Below, piece by piece: positions 16,344 to 24,555 of a stretch of DNA of 24,767 nt; positions within the stretch are counted from its first letter, which is position 1, and each line of letters opens with the position of its first letter. The notes beneath the pieces are model-generated. The model searched no databases, had not been told where the DNA came from, and was given only the letters and a program-made list of their open reading frames with translations. The stretch lies in the NCBI GenBank assembly GCA_020628975.1, contig JAHDEF010000008.1:1-24767 (forward strand). Reading direction: 5' to 3'. The position numbers and the translations under genes are program-made. The DNA is from Aquimarina sp. GTDB taxonomy: Bacteria; Bacteroidota; Bacteroidia; Flavobacteriales; Flavobacteriaceae.

Positions 16344-16767
16344 GCTATTGGCTTTTAGCAATTGGCTCAAAAATGAGAGACTTTAGAAAATATAACGTTT
16401 GGCAAAAGGCATATGATTTTTCTTTGAAAATTTATAAACTTACAAATACTTTTCCCAAAAGCGAACTATATGGTTTGATCTCTCAATTAAGGAGAGCATC
16501 CGTTTCGATCCCAACAAATTTTGCTGAAGGAGCTGGTAGGTATTCTGATAATGAGTTTTCAAATTTCATAAATATTGCTTCTGGTTCTGCTGCAGAAGTT
16601 GAATTTCTTCTAGAGATTTCTAAAGATTTGGAATACATATCTCTGGACGATTTTAAACCTTTACAGCAAGAGCTTTTATCAATTAGAAAAATGCTAAATG
16701 CATTGCATATTAAAATAAAAAGAAAATAAATGAAAGCCAACAGCCAACAGCTAACAGCTAACAGCTT
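16344..16767 (+). mobile_element. Putative element: four-helix-bundle gene between inverted heptad arms (palindrome C)
   Basis: The left arm (16344-16368) begins 3 bp after the thiG stop and reads GCTATTG, GCTTTTA, GCAATTG, GCTC. The right arm (16735-16767) reads AGCCAAC, AGCCAAC, AGCTAAC, AGCTAAC, AGCTT. In inverted alignment 19 of 25 positions match. The enclosed gene fills the space almost exactly. The same units form empty palindromes A and B nearby, as expected if those are cargo-less relatives. Mobility is inferred. Confidence 0.5.
16373..16729 (+). CDS. Four-helix-bundle protein (23S rRNA intervening-sequence/Avd family), copy 2
   Basis: A 118-residue protein of the same family as the gene at 15181-15549, clearly diverged from it. 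Shared signatures: VWQKAYDF (8-15), TNTFPKSELYGLISQLRRAS (24-43), SIPTNFAEG (45-53) and NIASGSAAE (67-75). It lacks signal peptide and membrane segments, and the C-terminus is lysine-rich (KIKRK). It begins 4 bp after the left heptad arm and its TAA stop abuts the thiH ATG (TAAATG), so thiH translation is likely coupled to it. It is an insertion between thiG and thiH by context. Function unknown. Confidence 0.85.
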   Translation: MRDFRKYNVWQKAYDFSLKIYKLTNTFPKSELYGLISQLRRASVSIPTNFAEGAGRYSDNEFSNFINIASGSAAEVEFLLEISKDLEYISLDDFKPLQQELLSIRKMLNALHIKIKRK

Positions 16768-17875
16768 AAGGACTTTCAAGTCCGAATTTGACACCTATAA
16801 TTGGGATCATATTACTAAAGAAATTCATGCCAAAACCGCTCAAGACGTAGAATATGCATTAGCTAATTCGAAACGTACACTTGAAGATTTTAAAGCGCTA
16901 ATTTCTCCTGCTGCTCGTCCGTATCTAGAGCAAATGGCGCAATTAAGTAGTCAATTGACAAAAAAGCGTTTTGGAAACACGATGCAAATGTATGTGCCCA
17001 TGTATTTGAGTAATGAATGCCAAAACATTTGTACATACTGCGGGTTTAGTATGACCAACAAAATTCCGCGTCGAACACTGACTGATGATGAAATTTTAAA
17101 AGAAGTTGACTTTCTTAAGTCTAAAGGCTATGATCATATTTTATTGGTTACAGGAGAAGCTAATCGTACGGTGGGTGTTCCATACATCAAACAGGCTATA
17201 GAGCTTATTAAAGATCGTTTTAGCAATATTACTATAGAAGTACAACCACTAGAACAAAACGAATATGAAGAGCTTACTGAAAGCGGACTATATGCTGTTT
17301 TAGTCTATCAAGAAACCTATCATAAAGACGAATACAAAAAACACCACCCTAAGGGACGTAAAAGTAATTTTGATTATCGCTTAGAAACTCCTGACAGACT
17401 TGGAAAAGCTGGAGTTCATAAAATTGGACTTGGTGCTTTATTTGGTTTGGAAGATTGGCGTACAGATAGCTTTTTTACCGCATTGCATTTAAAATACCTA
17501 CAACGCACCTATTGGAAAACAAAATATTCGATTTCTTTCCCTAGGTTACGACCCCATAGCGGAGGATTGGAACCTAAAGTTGAAATGACAGATCCAGACT
17601 TAGTGCAAACCATTTGTGCCTTTCGATTGCTAGATGAAGATGTGGAATTATCTATGTCTACAAGAGAAAGCGAGACTTTTAGAAACAATGTAATTAAATT
17701 AGGAATAACTTCTATAAGTGCAGAATCAAAAACCAACCCTGGAGGTTACGTTGTAGAACCTCAAAGTTTAGAGCAGTTCGAAATTTCGGATGAAAGACCC
17801 ACTGAGGATATTGCAGAGATGCTAAAATCTCAAGGTTTTGAAGTCGTTTGGAAAGATTGGGAAGACTGGCAATAA
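16730..17875 (+). CDS. thiH: 2-iminoacetate synthase ThiH (tyrosine lyase)
   Basis: A radical SAM enzyme that cleaves tyrosine to give dehydroglycine for ThiG. The CxxxCxxC cluster motif is C97, C101, C104 (CQNICTYC). Length of 381 residues is normal. The first 12 residues (MKANSQQLTANS) are encoded by the right arm of palindrome C and have a 7-residue period; the conserved protein begins near LRTFKSEF. The original start codon appears replaced, since no closer ATG precedes RTFKSEF. The presence of ThiH and absence of a ThiO-like oxidase indicate the tyrosine-dependent route. Confidence 0.96.
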   Translation: MKANSQQLTANSLRTFKSEFDTYNWDHITKEIHAKTAQDVEYALANSKRTLEDFKALISPAARPYLEQMAQLSSQLTKKRFGNTMQMYVPMYLSNECQNICTYCGFSMTNKIPRRTLTDDEILKEVDFLKSKGYDHILLVTGEANRTVGVPYIKQAIELIKDRFSNITIEVQPLEQNEYEELTESGLYAVLVYQETYHKDEYKKHHPKGRKSNFDYRLETPDRLGKAGVHKIGLGALFGLEDWRTDSFFTALHLKYLQRTYWKTKYSISFPRLRPHSGGLEPKVEMTDPDLVQTICAFRLLDEDVELSMSTRESETFRNNVIKLGITSISAESKTNPGGYVVEPQSLEQFEISDERPTEDIAEMLKSQGFEVVWKDWEDWQ

Positions 17876-17931
17876 GAAAAATTATATTTAAGACGTAATA
17901 CGATTTACTTTATATTTATAAAAACTACCAT

Positions 17932-18027
17932 ATGGAAACATTAAACTTTATATCAGGACAGGGACTTTTCTTAATTTTGGCTATTGTATTAATTGTAGTA
18001 GTATTAATTAATAAACGTAAGCGATAA
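17932..18027 (+). CDS. Small single-span membrane protein (31 residues)
   Basis: A short reading frame in the thiH-queD gap encodes METLNFISGQ..., a run of about 16 hydrophobic residues (12-26) and the basic end NKRKR. This is a classic one-span peptide with its C-terminus inside. It ends 4 bp before the queD start, so it is probably co-translated with queD. No family is recognised. Expression is inferred from frame, composition and spacing. Confidence 0.5.
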   Translation: METLNFISGQGLFLILAIVLIVVVLINKRKR

Positions 18028-18031
18028 ACTA

Positions 18032-18481
18032 ATGGCTAAAGTAAGAATCACAAAACAGTTTAAATTTGAAACAGGCCATGCCTTATATGGTTATGATGGA
18101 AAATGCAAAAATGTTCATGGACATAGTTACAAACTGAATGTTACAGTAATAGGTAGTCCTATTCAAGATTCTTCGAACGTAAAAAATGGAATGGTTATTG
18201 ATTTTGGTGATCTTAAGAAAATAGTTAATGAAGAAATAGTTGATCTTTGGGATCACTCTACTATTCTTAATAAAAATACCCCCCATATAGAAATTGCCCA
18301 AGAACTTCAAAACAGAGGTCACCAAGTTATATTATCAGACTACCAACCCACTAGCGAAAATATGGTGATTGATTTTGCTCATAAAATAAAAAATAAACTT
18401 CCTAAAGGAATTGAATTACACTCGGTGCGTTTGTCTGAAACCGATACTTCTTTTGCAGAATGGTTTGCTGCTGATAATTGA
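18032..18481 (+). CDS. queD: 6-carboxytetrahydropterin synthase QueD / PTPS family
   Basis: Converts dihydroneopterin triphosphate to carboxytetrahydropterin in queuosine precursor synthesis. In the 149-residue sequence the zinc-binding histidines are H16, H29 and H31. The catalytic cysteine is C25 (KCKNVHGH), and DHSTILN and the C-terminal SETDTSFAEW are conserved. A pyruvoyltetrahydropterin synthase-like activity is the main alternative. It follows the small membrane gene by 4 bp and may be read from the thi transcript, as no terminator was seen after thiH. No other queuosine gene is in the window. It converges with the gene at 18493-19170, with only 11 bp between. Confidence 0.93.
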   Translation: MAKVRITKQFKFETGHALYGYDGKCKNVHGHSYKLNVTVIGSPIQDSSNVKNGMVIDFGDLKKIVNEEIVDLWDHSTILNKNTPHIEIAQELQNRGHQVILSDYQPTSENMVIDFAHKIKNKLPKGIELHSVRLSETDTSFAEWFAADN

Positions 18482-18492
18482 TATATAATTTT

Positions 18493-19170
18493 TTAGCGAT
18501 AGGCGGTAAACAAAACCACAAGTCTTTCAGTTGCTGGAGTACCTGAAGCATAGGTTACCACTAAATCAAATCCATTATTAGTAAAGGCATTTAAACTTGC
18601 CCTGATTAAACCCACTTGGTTACCATTTTGATTGCTATAACGCACTCCTATACAATGATTACTCGATGATGATCGACTGATATCATTGATAGAATTTCCG
18701 CTTCCTCCAACATATATTGTCTGCTGAGATATGGTATTGTTTGTGTTTTCACGCGCAAACCCATTCATAGAACCAAATGAATTGGCAATTCCACTATTGT
18801 TATTTCCAACACCATTATCTTGGTTTAAATTCAGTGCATCTACATTAGCGTGAGCTACAAAACTTACTTGAGTTGGCCTAAAAGGCACCTCTATAATTCT
18901 TAAAGGATTTGTAGCTGTAGTTGGCCCTGTGATTTCAAAAACTCCTAAGTATACGTTTCGTGATGTCTGAAACTCAAGCCAGCCCGAATTGGTATATTGA
19001 AATACTCTATTGAGGGTAGTATCATAAATTAAACTTCCTAATGCCACGCCCGTAATAGCATTTCTATCACTAGTTGAAGCTGTAGGAAGACCCATTAAAG
19101 AATTCGCATCAATCTGAGAAAAAATAGGGAAACTCATTAAGATTACGGCGATTATTAAAAGTTTATTCAT
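18493..19170 (-). CDS. Hypothetical secreted protein
   Basis: A 225-residue protein of unknown function. The start at 19170 is preferred over the upstream ATG at 19206, because it places a normal signal peptide (MNKLLIIAVILMSFPIFSQ) at the N-terminus. The next stretch, with SDRNAITGVALGSLIYDTTLNRVFQYTNSGW split over about 35-65, matches a segment common in surface or secreted Bacteroidota proteins. The rest is rich in Asn, Ser and Gly with beta-strand-like alternation and no catalytic motif, suggesting an extracellular structural or adhesive role. It lies 88 bp downstream of the DUF5689 gene, so it could be part of that operon. Confidence 0.7.
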   Translation of the reverse strand: MNKLLIIAVILMSFPIFSQIDANSLMGLPTASTSDRNAITGVALGSLIYDTTLNRVFQYTNSGWLEFQTSRNVYLGVFEITGPTTATNPLRIIEVPFRPTQVSFVAHANVDALNLNQDNGVGNNNSGIANSFGSMNGFARENTNNTISQQTIYVGGSGNSINDISRSSSSNHCIGVRYSNQNGNQVGLIRASLNAFTNNGFDLVVTYASGTPATERLVVLFTAYR

Positions 19171-19258
19171 AAGAAATATACATCTACACATTTTATGCTT
19201 AAGCACTGAATACCAATATAATAATTTCTACAATCAAACTTTAATTAAAATCTATAAT

Positions 19259-20653
19259 TTATGGAGAAGATGAACTATTTAATTTGTAAAACTGTACTTC
19301 GTCTATTTCGTAAATAGAGGTTACCACGGGGTCGTAACCTAAATATTGAAAACCAATACGAATATCGCCTGCTATACAATTGCCCTGAATACGTTGTATT
19401 AAAGTAACATAGTTGCTGTTGTTTGTAGGAATTTCCAAATCTAGTAGCTGCCAAGCTGTTGTTGACGGGTTGCCATTCCAATCATTCGTGATCCAAATAT
19501 TTAAGGCTTTTCCGTTATTATTGTCAGTTCTTAGGCGAGTGCTAAACGCTATTTCTTCTATAGTAGTTAAAGAAATTTTTGGTGTTACTAACCAAGCCTC
19601 TAAAGGTCTTAAGCCGCTATTTCTAGCAGAAATATCTAACACACGATTATCTATGTTCGGAACTTTACGATCACCCCATTTAATTTCATCTCCTGTGGTA
19701 TTTATATTGAACCAATCCCTGTTTTCTAATTGGCTGGGGTTGGTGATATCATTAAAGTCTTCAAAAAATAAAAGCGTTTTATTTTCTCGATTAGTAGTTA
19801 TTTGACAGTCATAGAAATTAGGGTCACAGCGATTCGTATTTGTGAATTGAATATCAGTCGGCTCGTTTATTTTTAAAACATAATTGAACCCATCAAAATC
19901 TTTAGTGAGCACTCCTGAAATGATACCACTTCCTATTGGTAGGCTCAACTGAGAAAAATTTGAAAACGTACTTGTACACAATGTCAAGTACGATTGATTG
20001 TCACAGTTGAATAATGGCCTAAAGCTATCAAAACGGTCTTCTTTTTCACCTGCAAATGTTTTCCGATTAGGTTGAATAACTTTTCTGTCAAATTGCATAT
20101 TAGAAAATGATACCAAAACTGACTCTAGCTCATTCGTAATTTCATTTATAGCTATTTTCTTTGGAATGATTTCAGCCATTTCTGGGGTTCTAAAAATCGT
20201 ATTATCAATGGCTGTAAAAGGTATAGCCACAATTTCATTGTCAGACAAAACACCTAATTTTACTACTCCGCGTTGTTCGCTAATACTAAGCCCTTCTAAC
20301 CTTATTCTTACTTTAGATCCAAAAGGAAATCGCTGATGTAGTGCCCTTTCATCAATCAATACTTGTATACCAGTAGTGGGATCACTAGGTTGATCTTGAA
20401 TGAAAAGTTCTTTAAAAAAATTTCCTGCCGCATCATTGGAAATTACATATCCTTCAACAAACTGATCCGCTATATTGAAAGTGATGATTTCTTGAGGAAA
20501 TTTTCCTGCTACGGGTCTTCTTAAATTTTCTAAGGGTAGTATCGTGCCTTCTGGTAAAGCTTCCCTAATACCACTAGGCACCTCAAAATCTTCTGTGCTA
20601 CAACATATAAATAGACTCAAAATACTAATAACTAAGGTGATTTTTTTAATCAT
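19259..20653 (-). CDS. DUF5689-domain surface lipoprotein
   Basis: A 464-residue predicted lipoprotein: the signal sequence ends at a lipobox with C17/C18 (LFICCSTED). An OB-fold-like DUF5689 region (about 45-275) includes ADQFVEGYVISND, FIQDQP and FPFGSKVRIRLEG. The C-terminal part (about 295-460) resembles a choice-of-anchor/beta-sandwich module (FFEDFNDI, WLVTPKISL, YEIDEVQFYK). It follows the TonB-dependent receptor by 23 bp and is surely cotranscribed. By position it may play the surface ligand-binding role that SusD plays for sugar receptors. The DUF5689 call is by recognition; the ligand is inferred as nucleic acid or phosphoester from the locus. Confidence 0.8.
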   Translation of the reverse strand: MIKKITLVISILSLFICCSTEDFEVPSGIREALPEGTILPLENLRRPVAGKFPQEIITFNIADQFVEGYVISNDAAGNFFKELFIQDQPSDPTTGIQVLIDERALHQRFPFGSKVRIRLEGLSISEQRGVVKLGVLSDNEIVAIPFTAIDNTIFRTPEMAEIIPKKIAINEITNELESVLVSFSNMQFDRKVIQPNRKTFAGEKEDRFDSFRPLFNCDNQSYLTLCTSTFSNFSQLSLPIGSGIISGVLTKDFDGFNYVLKINEPTDIQFTNTNRCDPNFYDCQITTNRENKTLLFFEDFNDITNPSQLENRDWFNINTTGDEIKWGDRKVPNIDNRVLDISARNSGLRPLEAWLVTPKISLTTIEEIAFSTRLRTDNNNGKALNIWITNDWNGNPSTTAWQLLDLEIPTNNSNYVTLIQRIQGNCIAGDIRIGFQYLGYDPVVTSIYEIDEVQFYKLNSSSSP

Positions 20654-20676
20654 AATTTTTGTGTGCTAAGTGTCAA

Positions 20677-23457
20677 TTAAAACCTCACATACATATTTAG
20701 ATAATACGTAGCTCCACGACCTACCCAATAGCGATTTCCAAACAAAGGAAATTGTTGTTTTTGGTCGTTATTCAAAATCCTAAAATTTCCGTTTCGCGCT
20801 TGTTCAAAACCACCTGTACGATAAAATGTGTTCAAAATATTTTGCACCCCTAAGGTGAAGCCTAGGTAGTAATCTTTCATTTTCCATGATTTACCTCCTG
20901 TAGCATTCCATAGAAAATAAGATGGTAATTTTTCTTGCTGTAATAATTCGCGGGCACGATCTTCTGAATATTCTAAAATAGGCTGGCCATCAATATCGGT
21001 GGCAAAACTATCCGTTCGTAGAAACTCTGCTATTGATACAAAACTATCATCAAAGTAATTGAGTTGCGTATTAAACCACCAATATTTCGGATCTCGATAG
21101 GTAAAACCTAATCCATAAGCTTGCTGAGGTCCGTTGGCTAATCGGTAATTTTTTAGTCGTGTATCTCCAAAATCAATTCCTTCTTGAAAACTATCAGACA
21201 CTAGTTTTAAGTTGGGATTATTTGTATACCAATGTTTGCCCAGTGCTGCTGAGACATCAATTTTAAGCGTTTGGGTGACATCGTAATTTAGCCCTAATTC
21301 TACGCCTAGATTTTTGGTATTGATACCCGTTACCACTTGTTGTACAAACTCACTGTTGTTAACACGACCTAAACCTGAAATATTCTCTGTAAAAAAGAAT
21401 CGTACGGAGGTATCATTTTTTTGATCTATTTGGTAGGCTGAAAATCTAAATCGCCATTTATCAAATTGATATCTTAAACTAGCATCTAGTGAAAGTTGCT
21501 GCTGATTTGCAAGGTTTTCTACCAAGCTATTACTTTGCCTAACATTTGTAAATATATTTTGAATTGCTGGAGGGTTCTGCCCCCATAAACCCATAAATTG
21601 CGCGTACCATTTGTTATTAATGTTGTAAGTGGCTCCCGCTTTTATTTTTGATGCTAAGGAATGGAAATGCTTGCTTTTACCTAAAGAAGCTTCGCCTGTA
21701 TATGATCCATTTTCAAAAAAACCAGTTCGTGCTGTTGTAATTGAGGTAGCTTCAATAGCACCAAATACTTTCCATTTTTTAATTTGATACCCTAACTGAC
21801 CAAATGCTGAAATACGATGTGCGTTTATTTGGTAATGATATCTAAACAGATCACCTACTCCGACTACATTATTAGGATTACTCAAGTTATTTTGTGCTTG
21901 ATTTCCTGTTTCAAAAGCGTTAATATCTAAATAGCCGTTGCCTCCTAATAAATCATCAACCTCTGCAAAGTTTTCACTCTTAAAATTTTGATATGCTATT
22001 TTATATTGGAAGTTCATTTTCTTATTTAAAGCAATTTCTCCTAAAGAATTTATAGCCAACGTACGCTCTTTATTTACATCGCTGTAAACGATAAATGCAG
22101 AAAGCGGTAAGCTAGTATTTCGTTGATAAAGTGAAGCCCAATCTAGTTGTCCTTCATTCTCTAAAAATTGTTGAGCTAAAAATGCTTTTTCAAAATCTTC
22201 ATTGCCTTGCTGCAAATAAAAACTAGGTAACCTTTGATAATAGGTAGGATCAGGATTTTGAGAATTTCCAATAAATGTTGTCCCATCTTTAGATAGGCTT
22301 CTTCCATTAAATTCTAAACGAGAATTTCGTGTCGTGTTTTCTTGCCAAAAGAAATTATTTTGAATTGTTACCCTTTTGTTAGGTTGCCAATAGTGATTTA
22401 TCGTAAATGTTGGGGCTGAAATACTTCGGGTTCTACTATTTCTAATGGTATTCTCTTGAAAACCCCATAAAGGATTATACTTTCTACCTTTCAGGCGAAT
22501 AACTTCATTAGTCAAGGGAGTACTTCTACCTCTTTCGTTTGGTGTAAAATATACACTTGCGTTTAATTGATGATTACTATTTATTGTTTTGTAAATACTA
22601 AAAAGACCGCCTAAATGTTTAAAATTTGTTCCGTTTATATAGCCTTCGTTGGCATAAGTGCCCGATAACAAACCACTAAAAGCCCAACCCTTGCTATTAA
22701 TACCCGTGTTGTAGTTGGCCATAAGCCGACCTTGGTAGGTGCTATTTGTATTTGCAAGCGATACGTAGCCCCCCTTTCTAAGTTTATCGGCATTAAATTG
22801 AAAAGCAGTAGTGCCTTGGAGCCCTCCAAAATCATAAGCATTTGCATTTATGTATGGGGTAGTTTCTTGACTACGCATTACCGCATTAAGCCCTGAGATA
22901 GTTCCCCATATAAACCTACCGTTAAATAAAGAATTTGTTTTAATTCCATTGATTAAAATGGTGTTTTCACGACTATCCAATCCTCGGGGTCTAAAAAATG
23001 CTCCACGCCATTGAAAAGCAACACTATTCCAAAATTGATCTTTACCCGAACTTAATAAGGTTTGGGTTGATTGATTCTCGTTATCATTTAAAAGCACATC
23101 TAAATTATCGATTAGTGTAAATTCGGATTGAATGTCATTGATGTTTGGTTCCATCAAAACAGTACCAATATGCAAGGTGTTTTGAGCCTGATTTATAGAT
23201 ACTTGTAAATGAACACTTGAATAATTAATATGAGATATTGTTAAATCATGTTCTCCATAATCTATGTTGCAACTCAACTGATAATGACCATTTTCTTTAT
23301 ATGAAGATTTGCAGTCTACCCCTTCAATCTCAATTTTAGCATTTGAAATAGGGCTTAAGCTAACATCATCCTTCAAATTGAATTCAATGACAATATTTTG
23401 AGCATAAGCTAATCCTATTATAAAAAATAACGGTATGTTTATAAACTTTAAAAACAT
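20677..23457 (-). CDS. TonB-dependent outer membrane receptor
   Basis: A 926-residue active transporter of the outer membrane. Residues 1-19 are a signal peptide. Residues 22-105 form a carboxypeptidase-regulatory-like beta domain usual in Bacteroidota receptors. The plug (about 110-235) contains FFRPRGLDSRENTILINGI. The beta barrel fills the rest and ends in aromatic VRF, as needed for outer-membrane insertion. The next gene encodes a DUF5689 lipoprotein rather than SusD. The divergent gene encodes a secreted phosphodiesterase-fold enzyme 48 bp away. The substrate is therefore more likely nucleic-acid-derived or phosphorylated than a glycan, by inference. Confidence 0.92.
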   Translation of the reverse strand: MFLKFINIPLFFIIGLAYAQNIVIEFNLKDDVSLSPISNAKIEIEGVDCKSSYKENGHYQLSCNIDYGEHDLTISHINYSSVHLQVSINQAQNTLHIGTVLMEPNINDIQSEFTLIDNLDVLLNDNENQSTQTLLSSGKDQFWNSVAFQWRGAFFRPRGLDSRENTILINGIKTNSLFNGRFIWGTISGLNAVMRSQETTPYINANAYDFGGLQGTTAFQFNADKLRKGGYVSLANTNSTYQGRLMANYNTGINSKGWAFSGLLSGTYANEGYINGTNFKHLGGLFSIYKTINSNHQLNASVYFTPNERGRSTPLTNEVIRLKGRKYNPLWGFQENTIRNSRTRSISAPTFTINHYWQPNKRVTIQNNFFWQENTTRNSRLEFNGRSLSKDGTTFIGNSQNPDPTYYQRLPSFYLQQGNEDFEKAFLAQQFLENEGQLDWASLYQRNTSLPLSAFIVYSDVNKERTLAINSLGEIALNKKMNFQYKIAYQNFKSENFAEVDDLLGGNGYLDINAFETGNQAQNNLSNPNNVVGVGDLFRYHYQINAHRISAFGQLGYQIKKWKVFGAIEATSITTARTGFFENGSYTGEASLGKSKHFHSLASKIKAGATYNINNKWYAQFMGLWGQNPPAIQNIFTNVRQSNSLVENLANQQQLSLDASLRYQFDKWRFRFSAYQIDQKNDTSVRFFFTENISGLGRVNNSEFVQQVVTGINTKNLGVELGLNYDVTQTLKIDVSAALGKHWYTNNPNLKLVSDSFQEGIDFGDTRLKNYRLANGPQQAYGLGFTYRDPKYWWFNTQLNYFDDSFVSIAEFLRTDSFATDIDGQPILEYSEDRARELLQQEKLPSYFLWNATGGKSWKMKDYYLGFTLGVQNILNTFYRTGGFEQARNGNFRILNNDQKQQFPLFGNRYWVGRGATYYLNMYVRF

Positions 23458-23505
23458 ACACGCATATTAGCACAAATTTTCTAAATAAAATGTTAATTTA
23501 TTGTT

Positions 23506-24534
23506 ATGAAAATCAAGATATTATTAGTGAATTACCTCTTAACAATTAGCTACATAATAGCTCAAAATCCAACATTTAAAGTATTTAGTGTGGCATTTTA
23601 TAACTTGGAAAACCTATTTGATACAGAAAATAACCCTGACACTTTTGATGATGCTTACACACCAAAAGGCAGTTACCATTGGACAGGAAAAAAACTAGCT
23701 ACTAAAATCGATAACCTCGCTTTAGCAATTTCTAAAATTGGTTATAATGAGTTAGGGCATCCACCTAATTTTTTAGGCGTTGCAGAAGTCGAAAACATAG
23801 GGGTGCTCGAGCTTTTGATTGACCATCCGTTGTTAAAGCCTTTTGATTATGGTATTTCTCATTTCAATAGTAAAGATCGTAGGGGCATTGACGTCGCTTT
23901 TCTATATAGAAGAAATCAATTTTCATTAATCAATGAACAGAAACACTTTTTGACACTTACTGATGAAGCAGGCCAACCCATTTTAACTAGGGATCAGTTA
24001 TGCGTTTCAGGAATTTTAGATGGCGAACCGTTGTATTTTATAATAAATCATTGGCCCTCTAGAAGAGGTGGCGCCAAACGCAGTGCGCCCAAACGTATAT
24101 TAGCAGCTGAGCTTACCAAAAAAATTACTGATAGTATATATAAAATACATGCGGAAGCAAACATAATCGTAATGGGAGATTTTAATGATAACCCGACCAA
24201 TATTTCTATAAAAAAAGTATTAAATGCAAAGGCATCAATAAGAAAAACGAATAGTGACGAATTATTCAACCCCTATGAGTTTCACTATAAAAAAGGATCA
24301 GGTTCTTTAGGGTTTCGTGATAAATGGTACTTGTTTGATCAAATTTTGGTGTCATCTTCTTTAACTGATACTATCGGTTGGCAATACCTTAAGTCTAATA
24401 TTTTCAACCCTTTGTTTCTTCAAAATAAAAAAGGAAAATACAAAGGTTATCCTAATCGTAGTGCTGGAAATAAATTTGGATTTAGCGACCACTTTCCTGT
24501 ATATATGTTACTAGGTAAAAAAGTAAAATATTAA
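23506..24534 (+). CDS. Secreted endonuclease/exonuclease/phosphatase-family enzyme
   Basis: A 342-residue exported hydrolase of phosphodiester or phosphomonoester bonds. The signal peptide ends near Q20. All family motifs are present: N33 (FYNLENLF), metal ligand E94 (VAEVEN), D129 (GIDVAFLYR), N181-H182 (NHWPSRRGG), D225 and N227 (MGDFNDNP), and terminal D328-H329 (SDHFPVY). It lies divergent from the TonB receptor/DUF5689 pair and would supply products for uptake. Specificity (DNA, RNA, nucleotide or lipid) cannot be read from the sequence. The following dioxygenase gene starts 21 bp later and could share its transcript. Confidence 0.9.
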   Translation: MKIKILLVNYLLTISYIIAQNPTFKVFSVAFYNLENLFDTENNPDTFDDAYTPKGSYHWTGKKLATKIDNLALAISKIGYNELGHPPNFLGVAEVENIGVLELLIDHPLLKPFDYGISHFNSKDRRGIDVAFLYRRNQFSLINEQKHFLTLTDEAGQPILTRDQLCVSGILDGEPLYFIINHWPSRRGGAKRSAPKRILAAELTKKITDSIYKIHAEANIIVMGDFNDNPTNISIKKVLNAKASIRKTNSDELFNPYEFHYKKGSGSLGFRDKWYLFDQILVSSSLTDTIGWQYLKSNIFNPLFLQNKKGKYKGYPNRSAGNKFGFSDHFPVYMLLGKKVKY

Positions 24535-24555
24535 ATTTACTACAAAACAACAGTG

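Noticed and set aside
15181..16729. Diversity-generating retroelement suggested by Avd-like proteins
   Set aside because: No reverse transcriptase, template repeat or variable repeat is present in the window, and the bundle family is much broader than Avd.
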